A stretch of DNA of 51,555 bases from an uncultured Photobacterium sp. (GTDB taxonomy: Bacteria; Pseudomonadota; Gammaproteobacteria; Enterobacterales; Vibrionaceae), in the NCBI GenBank assembly GCA_947039005.1, contig CAMQXY010000008.1:1-51555 (forward strand). Reading direction: 5' to 3'. This document shows positions 7,853 to 16,875 of this stretch, one piece after another. Position 1 is the first letter of the stretch; each line of letters opens with the position of its first letter. Made by a program: the position numbers and the translations under genes. Under the pieces are notes generated by a model. The model saw nothing but the letters and a program-made list of their open reading frames with translations, searched no databases and had not been told where the DNA came from.

Positions 7853-9385
7853 CTAAATCATCTGACAACTAAGTTGTTTCAATAATCGATCCATCGCTCG
7901 ATATCCTAATGCTTCAGCTAAATGAGCCCGCTGAATCTGATCCTGCTCGGCTAAATCAGCAATCGTACGCGCCACTTTAATAATCCGATGATAAGCCCGC
8001 ACCGATAATCCAAGTTGATGCAGCGCATTTTCTAAAAACTCAGCATCTTTAAACGATAACCCACAGTATTTATCCAATTCACGGGTCGACAATAAGGCAT
8101 TCACTTTGCCACTGCGAGCCAACATCCGTTCTCGAGCACAATCGACTCTCGCCTTAATTACCGCACTCGGTTCACCGCGATCACCGCCAGTGGTCAGTGT
8201 ACCGCGAGGCAAAGCAGGAATTTCTAATGACATATCAAACCGATCTAACAATGGCCCCGATAAGCGGCTTAGATAACGTAAAATAGCCTGCGGATTAGTA
8301 CGCGATTGATTGCCTTCGTAATAACCCGTCGGACTTGGATTTAAAGCACCAATCAATTGAAATCGGGCAGGAAAGGTGGTTTTAGCCGTCGCGCGTGAGA
8401 TCACAATTTGCCCTGACTCCAATGGCTCACGCAGTGAATCTAATACCTTACGTTCAAACTCAGGCATTTCATCTAAAAATAATAATCCATTGTGTGCCAA
8501 AGAAATCTCACCCGGTTTCGGCACCGAGCCACCGCCCACTAAAGCCGCCATTGAACTGGAATGATGCGGAGTACGAAAAGGGCGATTAAGCCAATTTCCG
8601 TGGTGTAATGATTGCTGAGTCAGTGAAGCAACTGCCGCGGTTTCAATCGCTTCTTGATGGGTCATGGGCGGCAACAGATCTCGTAAGCGAGATGCCAACA
8701 TGGTTTTTCCGGTTCCAGGGGGACCAAGTAATAATAAATTATGGCTGCCCGCGGCGGCAATTTCTAACGCCCGTTTACCTTGTTGCTGACCAATAATATC
8801 CTGCATATCACGATCATCATTAACCACTGCTGATGTATCTGTTAAACGGGGTTGAAGATGGAGCTGTAACTGTTGTTGACCACATAAAAAGCCACAGACC
8901 GCTAATAGCGTTGGGGCTGATTTATGCTGTTTCTGCGCGACTAACGCCACTTGATCACCATTTTGATCAGGCACAATTAAACACCGCTTGGCTTTTAATG
9001 CCGCTAAAGCCGCAGGTAATGCCCCTTTCGCTGGGCGTAAATCGCCCGATAATGCCAATTCACCAATAAACTCATGCTGAGCTAATCGATCAGAGGGAAT
9101 TTGCCCAGAAGCCGCCAAAATGCCAAGAGCAATCGGTAAATCAAATCGTCCCCCTTCTTTGGGTAAATCGGCGGGGGCTAAATTAACCGTGATCCGTCGC
9201 GACGGAAATTCAAATTGGGCATTAATAATTGCACTCCGCACCCGATCTTTAGCCTCTTTTACGGTGGTTTCGGGCAAACCAACTAAGGTAAAACTTGGCA
9301 TCCCATTACTTAAATGTACCTCAACCGTTACCGGTGGGGCTTCAACGCCCACACAAGCTCGACTATGAACAATCGCAAGTGTCAT
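7853..9385 (-). CDS. comM: ComM/YifB family AAA+ ATPase (Mg-chelatase-like branch-migration helicase)
   Basis: 510 residues. The N-terminal part (about 1-170) is the Lon-protease-like ChlI domain. The AAA+ module has Walker A GPPGTGKT at 221-228, a Walker B-type segment GLLFLDEMPEF, and a C-terminal Mg-chelatase domain. In Haemophilus and Vibrio, ComM is a hexameric helicase that promotes branch migration during natural transformation; the E. coli homologue is YifB. It is divergent from the ilv operon, which is the standard arrangement (yifB next to ilvL). The ATG at 9385 gives the conserved N terminus MTLAIVHSRA. Confidence 0.93.
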   Translation of the reverse strand: MTLAIVHSRACVGVEAPPVTVEVHLSNGMPSFTLVGLPETTVKEAKDRVRSAIINAQFEFPSRRITVNLAPADLPKEGGRFDLPIALGILAASGQIPSDRLAQHEFIGELALSGDLRPAKGALPAALAALKAKRCLIVPDQNGDQVALVAQKQHKSAPTLLAVCGFLCGQQQLQLHLQPRLTDTSAVVNDDRDMQDIIGQQQGKRALEIAAAGSHNLLLLGPPGTGKTMLASRLRDLLPPMTHQEAIETAAVASLTQQSLHHGNWLNRPFRTPHHSSSMAALVGGGSVPKPGEISLAHNGLLFLDEMPEFERKVLDSLREPLESGQIVISRATAKTTFPARFQLIGALNPSPTGYYEGNQSRTNPQAILRYLSRLSGPLLDRFDMSLEIPALPRGTLTTGGDRGEPSAVIKARVDCARERMLARSGKVNALLSTRELDKYCGLSFKDAEFLENALHQLGLSVRAYHRIIKVARTIADLAEQDQIQRAHLAEALGYRAMDRLLKQLSCQMI

Positions 9386-9506
9386 GATGACTCCACATTG
9401 ACTGGCAACTCACACCATGGGGTTAATGAAATTTATCGAAGGTGTTACATCAAAGCCCCATTAATGCTGCGAATTTGCCAATAAAACCAAATTTTTTTCT
9501 TGTCAT

Positions 9507-9536
9507 GTGACACAGATCTGTGTTACCACTTAGATA
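9507..9536 (+). promoter_or_regulatory. Probable ilv operon promoter with embedded palindromic operator candidate
   Basis: GTGACA (9507-9512) and TAGATA (9531-9536) are spaced by 18 bp, about 34 bp upstream of the leader peptide start. The spacer contains the 14-bp perfect palindrome ACACAGATCTGTGT (9510-9523), which overlaps the -35 edge. Outer bases (GT at 9507-9508, AC at 9525-9526) extend the dyad with one mismatched pair. A dyad there suggests a repressor or activator site; I cannot name the protein. Confidence 0.45.
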
Positions 9537-9569
9537 TAGCAACAACTAAACAATAAAAATTGGACAATT

Positions 9570-9659
9570 ATGCGCATAACTGCAACATTCCTAACACTCA
9601 TTATTAATGTCATCGTGGTGATTATGTCACCGCGGAGGGAATTTGCAGGCGTAAGTTAA
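9570..9659 (+). CDS. ilvL: ilv operon leader peptide IlvL (29 residues)
   Basis: ATG 9570 to TAA 9657-9659 encodes 29 residues with five Ile, four Val and two Leu, concentrated as LIINVIVVI at residues 10-18. This is the composition of the ilvGMEDA leader peptide. Ribosome stalling at these codons when branched-chain aminoacyl-tRNAs are scarce would prevent formation of the terminator at 9676-9710. The segment after the Ile/Val cluster (MSPRR) resembles the end of the E. coli peptide in position only. It lies between the promoter and the attenuator, which supports the assignment despite the tiny size. Confidence 0.88.
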   Translation: MRITATFLTLIINVIVVIMSPRREFAGVS

Positions 9660-9675
9660 CGCTACCAGAAACAGC

Positions 9676-9710
9676 AAAGCCCCCGCACTGAGAAGTACGG
9701 GGGCTTTTTT
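9676..9710 (+). terminator. Attenuator terminator of the ilv operon
   Basis: AAAGCCCCCG (9676-9685) pairs perfectly with CGGGGGCTTT (9698-9707), followed by six T (9705-9710). It stands 17 nt past the leader peptide stop and 68 nt before ilvG. This is the classical transcription-attenuation arrangement. Confidence 0.92.
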
Positions 9711-9777
9711 AAATCAGTAAATTTAAATATTCAAGCAGGATTGATTTTCATTTTAGCCACACACGCAAGGAGCAGCG

Positions 9778-11424
9778 ATGACAGGGGCAGAGTTAGTCGT
9801 ACAAGCGCTGCAGCAGCAGGGGATAAAAACTATTTTTGGCTATCCAGGTGGGGCGATCATGCCTATCTACGATGCGCTTTATGATGGGGGGGTTGAACAT
9901 ATTTTATGTCGCCATGAACAAGGTGCAGCCATGGCGGCGATTGGCATGGCACGCGCAACCCAAAGTGTCGCTGTCTGCATGGCAACATCTGGCCCTGGCG
10001 CCACCAATTTAGTCACCGGATTGGCTGATGCCTTAATGGATTCGGTGCCATTAGTTGCCATAACAGGCCAAGTGGCGAGCTCGCACATTGGCACCGATGC
10101 GTTTCAAGAAATGGATGTAATTGGAATGTCATTGTCGTGCACCAAGCACAGCTACTTAGTCACTGACATCAACGATCTTGCCCCAACATTAGCCGAAGCC
10201 TTTGTGGTGGCTCAAAGTGGTCGTCCCGGACCGGTTATTGTTGATATTGCCAAAGATGTGCAGTTAGCCACCGCCCCCACAACACAATTGCCCATCATTA
10301 CGCCACCGCCATTACCGCAGGCAACTGCAACTGCCATTGCTTGTGCCCAACAATTATTGACTCAATGTCAGCGTCCAGTGTTGTATGTCGGTGGTGGTGT
10401 TCAAATTGCCAAAGCAACCCTAACCTTGCGCCAATTTCTGACCAATAACCCAATGCCATCAGTCAGCACCCTCAAAGGCTTAGGCTCAGTGGCTCGTCAT
10501 GATCCACATTACTTGGGGATGCTCGGCATGCATGGCACCAAAGCCGCGAACCTTATTGTGCAAGAAGCCGATTTATTGATTGTGGTCGGAGCCCGATTTG
10601 ATGATCGAGTGACGGGTAAACTCGATACCTTTGCGCCGCATGCTAAAGTGATCCACCTTGATATTGATGCTGCTGAATTTAATAAACTCCGTCATGCTAA
10701 CGCACCTTTACGCGGTGACATTAATGTCATTCTACCGCAACTAAAATTAAACCAAGATATCAGCCGTTGGCTAACCCATAGCGAACATTTACGCAAAATT
10801 GGTAAATGGCGTTATGACCATCCCGGCGAGTTAATTTATGCGCCATTACTACTAAAACAACTGTCTGACATGATGCCAGATAACAGCATGGTTTCTACCG
10901 ATGTCGGCCAGCACCAAATGTGGGCCGCGCAACATATTCAACCGCGTGAACCCCAAAATTACATTACCTCAGCTGGGCTTGGCACCATGGGTTTCGGTTT
11001 ACCCGCCGCGATGGGTGCCAGCGTTGCTCGTCCTGATTCTCAATCAATCTTAATCTCCGGTGACGGCTCATTTATGATGAATGTGCAGGAACTTGGCACC
11101 CTTAAACGCCGCCAAATTCCAGTCAAAATGGTACTGATTAATAACCACCGCTTAGGCATGGTGCGTCAGTGGCAATCGCTGTTTTTTGATGGTCGCCATA
11201 GCGAGACGATTTTAGATGATAACCCTGATTTTGTGATGCTGGCGCGGGCGTTTGATATTCCCGGTAAAACCATCACTCGCAAAGAGGAAGTTGCGCCAGC
11301 ACTGGCTGAAATGCTTGCCAGCGACAGTGCCTATTTATTACATGTGGTGATTGATGAAGAGCAAAACGTATGGCCATTAGTGCCACCGGGTGCAGCCAAT
11401 CAAGATATGTTGGAGAATACCTGA
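9778..11424 (+). CDS. ilvG: Acetolactate synthase II, large subunit IlvG
   Basis: 548 residues, full length and uninterrupted, unlike the frameshifted ilvG of E. coli K-12. It has three thiamine-diphosphate enzyme domains: the N-terminal PYR domain with catalytic glutamate E47 in CRHEQGAA, the central FAD-type domain, and the C-terminal PP domain with [12 protein letters not shown] and the [12 protein letters not shown] stretch. It condenses two pyruvates, or pyruvate with 2-ketobutyrate, in valine/leucine/isoleucine synthesis. The ATG is preceded by AAGGAGCAGCG. It is first in the structural operon after the attenuator; ilvM starts 2 bases after its stop. Confidence 0.97.
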   Translation: MTGAELVVQALQQQGIKTIFGYPGGAIMPIYDALYDGGVEHILCRHEQGAAMAAIGMARATQSVAVCMATSGPGATNLVTGLADALMDSVPLVAITGQVASSHIGTDAFQEMDVIGMSLSCTKHSYLVTDINDLAPTLAEAFVVAQSGRPGPVIVDIAKDVQLATAPTTQLPIITPPPLPQATATAIACAQQLLTQCQRPVLYVGGGVQIAKATLTLRQFLTNNPMPSVSTLKGLGSVARHDPHYLGMLGMHGTKAANLIVQEADLLIVVGARFDDRVTGKLDTFAPHAKVIHLDIDAAEFNKLRHANAPLRGDINVILPQLKLNQDISRWLTHSEHLRKIGKWRYDHPGELIYAPLLLKQLSDMMPDNSMVSTDVGQHQMWAAQHIQPREPQNYITSAGLGTMGFGLPAAMGASVARPDSQSILISGDGSFMMNVQELGTLKRRQIPVKMVLINNHRLGMVRQWQSLFFDGRHSETILDDNPDFVMLARAFDIPGKTITRKEEVAPALAEMLASDSAYLLHVVIDEEQNVWPLVPPGAANQDMLENT

Positions 11425-11426
11425 TC

Positions 11427-11675
11427 ATGGAAAGATATTTACTCGCTATTAAAGCCAACGATAAACCGGTATTACTTGAACGTATTTTACGGGTTATTCG
11501 TCACCGTGGATTTGTGATCAAGAAAGTGGATGCAACCCAAAACCACCATAGCAATATCGCCACTATAGCCATCATTGTCGATAGTGATCGTCCGATTAGC
11601 ATTCTGATCAATCAAATAGAAAAACTCTGGGATGTAACCACGGTTACCACCTCACAAATCAATAATCTGGATTAA
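11427..11675 (+). CDS. ilvM: Acetolactate synthase II, small regulatory subunit IlvM
   Basis: 82 residues from the ATG at 11427 (MERYLLAIKAND). A longer in-frame start at 11370 would overlap ilvG by 55 bases and lacks homology, so it was rejected. The protein is a single ACT domain, the usual IlvM size, with the DRPISILINQIEKLWDV region typical of the family. It activates and stabilises IlvG. The ribosome site TTGGAGAA lies within the end of ilvG, implying coupled translation. Confidence 0.95.
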   Translation: MERYLLAIKANDKPVLLERILRVIRHRGFVIKKVDATQNHHSNIATIAIIVDSDRPISILINQIEKLWDVTTVTTSQINNLD

Positions 11676-11695
11676 ATTGAAGAAAGGAACTCATC

Positions 11696-12628
11696 ATGGC
11701 AAACACAGCTGATTATATTTGGTTCAACGGTAATATCGTCCCTTGGGCGGAAGCCAATGTTCACGTTCTTACCCATGCAATGCACTACGGCACTTCTGTT
11801 TTTGAGGGAATTCGTTGTTATAACACCCCCAAAGGACCAGCAGTTTTTCGTCATCCAGAGCATATGCAGCGGTTACTTAATTCGGCCAAAATTTATCGTT
11901 TTCCGATCCCCTATAGCTGCGATCAACTCATGGAAATTTGCCGTGAAACCATTCGCGTCAATAAACTTGATTCGGCGTATATTCGCCCATTAGGCTATGT
12001 GGGTAATGTCGGTTTAGGTGTCTGCCCGCCGGTTGATACTCAGATGGATTTAATCGTTGCAGCCTTCCCATGGGGCTCATATTTAGGCGAAGAAGCATTA
12101 GAAAATGGCGTTGATGCAATGGTTTCAAGTTGGAACCGCGCTGCACCCAACACCATACCAACAGCGGCTAAAGCTGGCGGTAACTACCTATCATCTTTAC
12201 TGGTAGGCAGTGAAGCCCGTCGTCATGGTTATGCAGAAGGCATCGCTTTAAGCGTCGATGGTTATCTTTCAGAAGGCGCAGGCGAAAATATTTTCATTGT
12301 CCGTAACGGCATCCTTTCAACGCCACCGACTACCAGTGCTATTTTACCCGGCATTACTCGAGATACCATCATCACCTTAACCAAAGAACGTGGCTATGAA
12401 GTCCGTGAAGAAAACATTGCTCGTGAAGCGCTCTACCTTGCCGATGAAGTTTTTATGACAGGCACCGCGGCTGAGATTGTACCGGTACGTAGCGTTGATC
12501 AAATCACGGTAGGTGAGGGCAAGCGCGGCCCAATTACTCAACAATTACAGACTGATTACTTTGGTCTATTTAACGGCGAAACTGACGACAAATGGGGCTG
12601 GCTAGACTACGTATACCCAGCAAAGTAA
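11696..12628 (+). CDS. ilvE: Branched-chain amino acid aminotransferase IlvE
   Basis: 310 residues, a fold-type IV PLP aminotransferase. The catalytic lysine is K159 in PTAAKAGGNYLSS; the family segments HYGTSVFEGIR and EGAGENIF are present, as is TGTAAEIVPV near the C terminus. It carries out the last transamination to Val, Leu and Ile using glutamate. The ATG follows GAAGAAAGGAAC, a strong ribosome site, 20 nt after ilvM. The gap to ilvD (80 nt) contains a hairpin at 12656-12688. Confidence 0.97.
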   Translation: MANTADYIWFNGNIVPWAEANVHVLTHAMHYGTSVFEGIRCYNTPKGPAVFRHPEHMQRLLNSAKIYRFPIPYSCDQLMEICRETIRVNKLDSAYIRPLGYVGNVGLGVCPPVDTQMDLIVAAFPWGSYLGEEALENGVDAMVSSWNRAAPNTIPTAAKAGGNYLSSLLVGSEARRHGYAEGIALSVDGYLSEGAGENIFIVRNGILSTPPTTSAILPGITRDTIITLTKERGYEVREENIAREALYLADEVFMTGTAAEIVPVRSVDQITVGEGKRGPITQQLQTDYFGLFNGETDDKWGWLDYVYPAK

Positions 12629-12655
12629 CGGCTGCCGATTACATTAATTAATGAC

Positions 12656-12688
12656 TTCAGCCATCTACCATCTAGTAAGGTGGCTGAA
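12656..12688 (+). repeat. Intercistronic hairpin between ilvE and ilvD
   Basis: TTCAGCCA (12656-12663) pairs with TGGCTGAA (12681-12688). It is followed by CTAAAAAGGA rather than a T run, so it is not a terminator. It sits just ahead of the ilvD ribosome site and could be an RNA-stability or processing element. Confidence 0.6.
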
Positions 12689-12708
12689 CTAAAAAGGATT
12701 TTATTGTT

Positions 12709-14550
12709 ATGCCTAAGTACCGTTCAGCAACTACTACCCATGGCCGAAATATGGCAGGCGCGCGCGCATTATGGCGGGCAACTGGCGTTAAAGATGAAGA
12801 TTTTGGTAAACCGATTATTGCGGTAGTGAACTCATTTACTCAATTTGTACCCGGCCACGTCCACTTAAAAGATCTCGGTCAATTGGTTGCCGCACAAATA
12901 GAGCAAGCAGGCGGGATCGCCAAAGAATTTAATACCATTGCGGTTGATGATGGTATTGCCATGGGCCATGGCGGCATGCTGTATTCATTACCTTCTCGTG
13001 AATTGATTGCCGACTCGGTTGAATACATGGTCAACGCCCATTGTGCCGATGCAATGGTGTGTATCTCCAACTGCGACAAAATCACCCCTGGAATGTTAAT
13101 GGCATCACTGCGATTAAACATTCCGGTCATTTTCGTTTCAGGTGGACCAATGGAAGCGGGAAAAACTAAACTTTCAGATCAAGTGATCAAACTCGATTTG
13201 GTGGATGCAATGATCCAAGGTGCGGATCCTTCCGTTTCTGACGCGCAAAGTGAACAGATCGAACGATCCGCCTGCCCAACCTGTGGTTCCTGTTCGGGGA
13301 TGTTTACCGCCAACTCAATGAACTGTTTAACCGAAGCCTTAGGTTTAAGCCAACCGGGTAACGGTTCAATGCTAGCAACGCACGCTGATCGAGAGCAGCT
13401 ATTCATTAATGCCGGTAAACGCATTGTTGCGCTGACTAAACGTTATTACGAACAAGATGATGCCACCGCATTACCGCGTAATATTGCCAACAAATTAGCT
13501 TTTGAAAATGCGATGGCACTCGATATCGCAATGGGCGGTTCAAGCAATACCGTATTGCACTTATTAGCAGCGGCTCAAGAAGGTGAGATTGATTTCACCA
13601 TGGCTGATATTGATCAAATGTCACGCCGAGTACCACAACTGTGTAAAGTGGCACCATCAACGCCGAAATACCATATGGAAGATGTTCACCGAGCAGGTGG
13701 GGTGTACAGTATTTTAGGTGAACTTGATCGCGCCGGACTGTTCCACAACCAATGTCATAATATTTTAGGCGAGACGTTTGCAGAAAGCCTGCGCCATTAC
13801 GATATCGTCCAAACTAAATCCCAAGCAGTCAAAGATTTCTTCCGTGCAGGCCCTGCAGGTATTCGTACCACTAAAGCATTTTCACAAAATTGCCGCTGGG
13901 ATACCTTGGATGATGATCGTCAACATGGTTGTATTCGTAGCCAAGAATTTGCCTTTAGCGACGAAGGAGGACTGGCAGTATTATCCGGCAATATGGCACT
14001 TGATGGCTGTATTGTTAAAACGGCGGGGGTTGATGAAAGCTGCTTAACCTTTACCGGACCCGCGGTCGTCTTTGAAAGCCAAGACACGGCTGTCGAAGGT
14101 ATTCTTGGCGGTAAAGTCAAAGCGGGGGATGTGGTTGTGATCCGCTATGAAGGCCCGAAAGGGGGTCCTGGCATGCAAGAAATGCTCTATCCGACTACCT
14201 ATTTAAAATCCATGGGACTCGGTAAAGAATGTGCGTTGATCACTGATGGGCGTTTCTCTGGTGGAACCTCAGGATTATCAATTGGTCACGTCTCCCCAGA
14301 AGCTGCCAGTGGTGGCACGATTGGCTTAATCAACAATGGCGATATGGTAGCAATTGATATTCCCAATCGCAGTATCGAGTTATTAGTCGATGATGCCATC
14401 CTTGCAAGTCGTCGTACTGATACCGAACAACGGGGTTGGAAACCTGTCGATCGCGTACGTCAGGTGTCATTAGCACTTAAAGCTTATGCCCTGCTTGCAA
14501 CTAGCGCAGATAAAGGCGCAGTACGTGATAAATCAAAGCTAGAAGGATAA
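12709..14550 (+). CDS. ilvD: Dihydroxy-acid dehydratase IlvD
   Basis: 613 residues, the standard length. Iron-sulfur cluster ligands are visible as C122 in [10 protein letters not shown] and C195 in [10 protein letters not shown] (C189, C192 and C195). A C-terminal motif [21 protein letters not shown] carries the Mg/active-site serine. It dehydrates dihydroxy-isovalerate and dihydroxy-methylvalerate to 2-keto acids. The stop is followed 4 nt later by ilvA, whose ribosome site lies inside ilvD. Confidence 0.97.
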   Translation: MPKYRSATTTHGRNMAGARALWRATGVKDEDFGKPIIAVVNSFTQFVPGHVHLKDLGQLVAAQIEQAGGIAKEFNTIAVDDGIAMGHGGMLYSLPSRELIADSVEYMVNAHCADAMVCISNCDKITPGMLMASLRLNIPVIFVSGGPMEAGKTKLSDQVIKLDLVDAMIQGADPSVSDAQSEQIERSACPTCGSCSGMFTANSMNCLTEALGLSQPGNGSMLATHADREQLFINAGKRIVALTKRYYEQDDATALPRNIANKLAFENAMALDIAMGGSSNTVLHLLAAAQEGEIDFTMADIDQMSRRVPQLCKVAPSTPKYHMEDVHRAGGVYSILGELDRAGLFHNQCHNILGETFAESLRHYDIVQTKSQAVKDFFRAGPAGIRTTKAFSQNCRWDTLDDDRQHGCIRSQEFAFSDEGGLAVLSGNMALDGCIVKTAGVDESCLTFTGPAVVFESQDTAVEGILGGKVKAGDVVVIRYEGPKGGPGMQEMLYPTTYLKSMGLGKECALITDGRFSGGTSGLSIGHVSPEAASGGTIGLINNGDMVAIDIPNRSIELLVDDAILASRRTDTEQRGWKPVDRVRQVSLALKAYALLATSADKGAVRDKSKLEG

Positions 14551-14554
14551 TCTG

Positions 14555-16108
14555 ATGGCCGATGTCAAACTTGCTAACGACCAATATTTACTTAGCGGCG
14601 CAGACTACCTGCGCAATATTTTACGCGCACCAGTGTATGAAGTTGCGCAAGTCACCCCTTTGCAAAGCATGACGCGACTTAGTGCTCGCATCGGCAATCA
14701 TGTCCAACTAAAACGTGAAGATCGCCAACCCGTGCATTCATTTAAACTGCGCGGTGCCTATAACATGATGACCCAACTGACAGAATCTCAGCGTCAAGCG
14801 GGGGTAATTGCTGCATCAGCGGGAAATCATGCGCAGGGGTTAGCATTATCAAGCCAAAAACTCGGGGTCAGTGCCACTATCGTCATGCCGCGTACTACGC
14901 CTGACATTAAGGTCGATGCAGTACGAGGGTTTGGCGGCAACGTGATCCTGCATGGTAATAATTTTGATGAAGCTAAAATCCATGCCGAAATGCTTGCCCA
15001 GCAACATGGCTATACCTTTATTCCACCGTTTGATCATCCGGCAATTATTGCCGGACAAGGCACAATTGGAATTGAATTGGTGCAACAAAATGGGCATCTT
15101 GAATATGTGTTTGTGCCTGTGGGCGGTGGCGGTTTAGCGGCTGGCGTTTCGGTATTGTTAAAACAACTGCTCCCCGAAATTAAAGTGATTGGCGTTGAAG
15201 CTGAAGACTCTGCCTGTTTAAAAGCGGCTCTTGATGCTGGACAACCCGTCACTTTAGATCAAGTCGGCATGTTTGCTGATGGGGTGGCAGTAAAACGGAT
15301 CGGCAATGAAACCTTTCGCTTATGTGAACAATATCTTGATGATGTGATCACCGTTAGCAGCGATGAAATTTGTTCCGCAGTGAAAGATATTTTTGAAGAT
15401 ACGCGCGCAATTGCCGAACCTTCAGGGGCATTATCTCTCGCGGGTTTAAAAAAATATGCCGAGCAACACCAATTACAACAACGTCACTTAGCGGCTATTT
15501 TATCTGGCGCTAATCTTAATTTTCATGGCCTGCGTTATGTCTCAGAGCGGTGTGAATTAGGTGAAAAACGGGAAGGGTTGTTAGCGGTTACGATTCCTGA
15601 ACGTCCAGGGGCCTTTCTGGAATTTTGTCATCTGATTGGTGGTCGTGCCGTCACCGAATTTAACTACCGCTATAACAACGCTAAACTGGCAAATGTGTTT
15701 GTTGGGGTACGGTTAATTCAAGGCCAGGCAGAATTAGATCAAATCATTATCGATCTACGTCAAGGTGGTTATCCGGTGATGGATTTATCCGATGATGAAA
15801 TGGCTAAGGTCCATGTACGCTATATGATCGGTGGTCGACCATCAAAACCATTACAAGAGCGATTATATAGCTTTGAATTTCCTGAATACCCCGGTGCATT
15901 AGTAAAATTCTTATCAACATTAGGTGACCAATGGAATATTAGCTTGTTTAACTACCGTAATCACGGTGCTGATTATGGACGGGTATTATGTGGATTTGAG
16001 TTAGCTGATCATGATCTGTTATCGTTTACTTGTCACCTAAGAAAACTTGGTTATCATTGGCACGACGAAACCGATAACCCAGCTTATAAGTTTTTTCTCG
16101 CTCAATAA
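14555..16108 (+). CDS. ilvA: Biosynthetic threonine deaminase IlvA
   Basis: 517 residues. The catalytic fold-type II PLP domain (about 1-330) has the Schiff-base lysine K64 in HSFKLRGAYN and the phosphate-binding loop GGGGLAAG. Two ACT-like regulatory repeats follow: GAFLEFCHLIGG and, further on, GALVKFLSTLG. It converts threonine to 2-ketobutyrate, feeding isoleucine synthesis, and is allosterically inhibited by isoleucine in the family. It is last in the ilvGMEDA operon and is followed by a strong terminator. Confidence 0.97.
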   Translation: MADVKLANDQYLLSGADYLRNILRAPVYEVAQVTPLQSMTRLSARIGNHVQLKREDRQPVHSFKLRGAYNMMTQLTESQRQAGVIAASAGNHAQGLALSSQKLGVSATIVMPRTTPDIKVDAVRGFGGNVILHGNNFDEAKIHAEMLAQQHGYTFIPPFDHPAIIAGQGTIGIELVQQNGHLEYVFVPVGGGGLAAGVSVLLKQLLPEIKVIGVEAEDSACLKAALDAGQPVTLDQVGMFADGVAVKRIGNETFRLCEQYLDDVITVSSDEICSAVKDIFEDTRAIAEPSGALSLAGLKKYAEQHQLQQRHLAAILSGANLNFHGLRYVSERCELGEKREGLLAVTIPERPGAFLEFCHLIGGRAVTEFNYRYNNAKLANVFVGVRLIQGQAELDQIIIDLRQGGYPVMDLSDDEMAKVHVRYMIGGRPSKPLQERLYSFEFPEYPGALVKFLSTLGDQWNISLFNYRNHGADYGRVLCGFELADHDLLSFTCHLRKLGYHWHDETDNPAYKFFLAQ

Positions 16109-16132
16109 TACTCTCAACACCTGCTCTATATC

Positions 16133-16156
16133 AAGCAGCCTTAGTGCTGCTTTTTT
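16133..16156 (+). terminator. Terminator of the ilv operon
   Basis: AAGCAGC (16133-16139) and GCTGCTT (16146-16152) form the stem with a CTTAGT loop, followed by T through 16156. Confidence 0.88.
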
Positions 16157-16164
16157 ATATCATA

Positions 16165-16542
16165 TCAACGACGATGAGTGATATTACGGGTATATTCCGC
16201 CATAAATTGGGCTAATTGAATACTCTGCTGTAAAATAATTTGTCGTGCCGAATGCGGTAAACAACCAAAACACTGCACTAATTTGTCGATCTCTTCTTTA
16301 TATTCACTTTCAATGATATCCAGCCCTAAATCGCCATAAATAAACCAGGTTAATGGTCTTTCTGTGAGCTCAGATATTTCAATTAATAATCGTACTTTAG
16401 GCTCAGTTTTACCGGTTTCTAAATCTAAATAGGTTTGGCGTGCCACTTTCAACTGCTGTGCCATATAGACTTGCGTTAAGCCTTTCCATTCGCGAGCTTC
16501 TTTGATCCGCGCTGCCATCTCTTGTTTACGATCCGCCATCAT
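16165..16542 (-). CDS. Small XRE-family (Cro/CI-type HTH) transcriptional regulator
   Basis: 125 residues. The N-terminal HTH_3 domain spans about residues 10-65, with the recognition-helix region LTQVYMAQQLKVARQTYLDLETGKTEP. The C-terminal half is helical and not recognised. It is convergent to ilvA and not clearly part of any operon. No partner toxin lies beside it, so an orphan antitoxin or a domesticated phage-like regulator are both conceivable; the target is unknown. GTGGAG lies 5-9 bases before the adjacent ATG pair (16542 and 16539). The upstream stretch 16543-16770 holds no gene that I can support. Confidence 0.8.
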   Translation of the reverse strand: MMADRKQEMAARIKEAREWKGLTQVYMAQQLKVARQTYLDLETGKTEPKVRLLIEISELTERPLTWFIYGDLGLDIIESEYKEEIDKLVQCFGCLPHSARQIILQQSIQLAQFMAEYTRNITHRR

Positions 16543-16770
16543 TTACTCCACAAAATCGTTGTCAGCATTAGTACTACAACCCCTTGCAGATGACACGCCA
16601 AGTTTTTTAGCCCGCCACCACGCTTAAATCAGACAATTACCTTTTACTGGTGACATTTTTTTTTATTTTGAATTGCAGTTCGTCACTTTTAGCCACGCTA
16701 TTTCTATTTCGCAAAAAAGCGTTATCGATGCCAATATAACTAGACGTAGGGCGCAGATCGTAATCACACC

Positions 16771-16796
16771 AAAAAAGGTGCCATTAATGGCACCTT
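16771..16796 (-). terminator. Terminator of glmS
   Basis: The perfect palindrome with arms AAGGTGCCAT (16775-16784) and ATGGCACCTT (16787-16796) is followed on the minus strand by U residues (complement of 16771-16776). It lies 44 bases past the glmS stop. Confidence 0.88.
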
Positions 16797-16814
16797 CATT
16801 ATGAGATCAATCAT

Positions 16815-16875
16815 CATTTAAAATATGTTAAAAAAGGTTTTATTCAACCGTTACTGCTTTGGCAAGATTACGCGG
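16815..16875 (-). other. attTn7-type site at the glmS 3' end, apparently unoccupied
   Basis: The last codons of glmS encode the conserved [10 protein letters not shown] tail, the region that TnsD of Tn7-like elements recognises. Insertion normally occurs about 25 bp past the stop, here near 16815. Between the stop and the glmS terminator there is no transposon end and no direct duplication of the site, so the site looks empty. Position inferred from the E. coli arrangement. Confidence 0.5.

Noticed and set aside
9778-11424. Possible ilvG frameshift as in E. coli K-12
   Set aside because: The frame is open across the full 548 residues with both thiamine-diphosphate motifs intact.
11370-11426. 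Longer N-terminal start for ilvM
   Set aside because: It would overlap ilvG by 55 bases and adds sequence not seen in IlvM; ATG 11427 has a good ribosome site and the conserved start.
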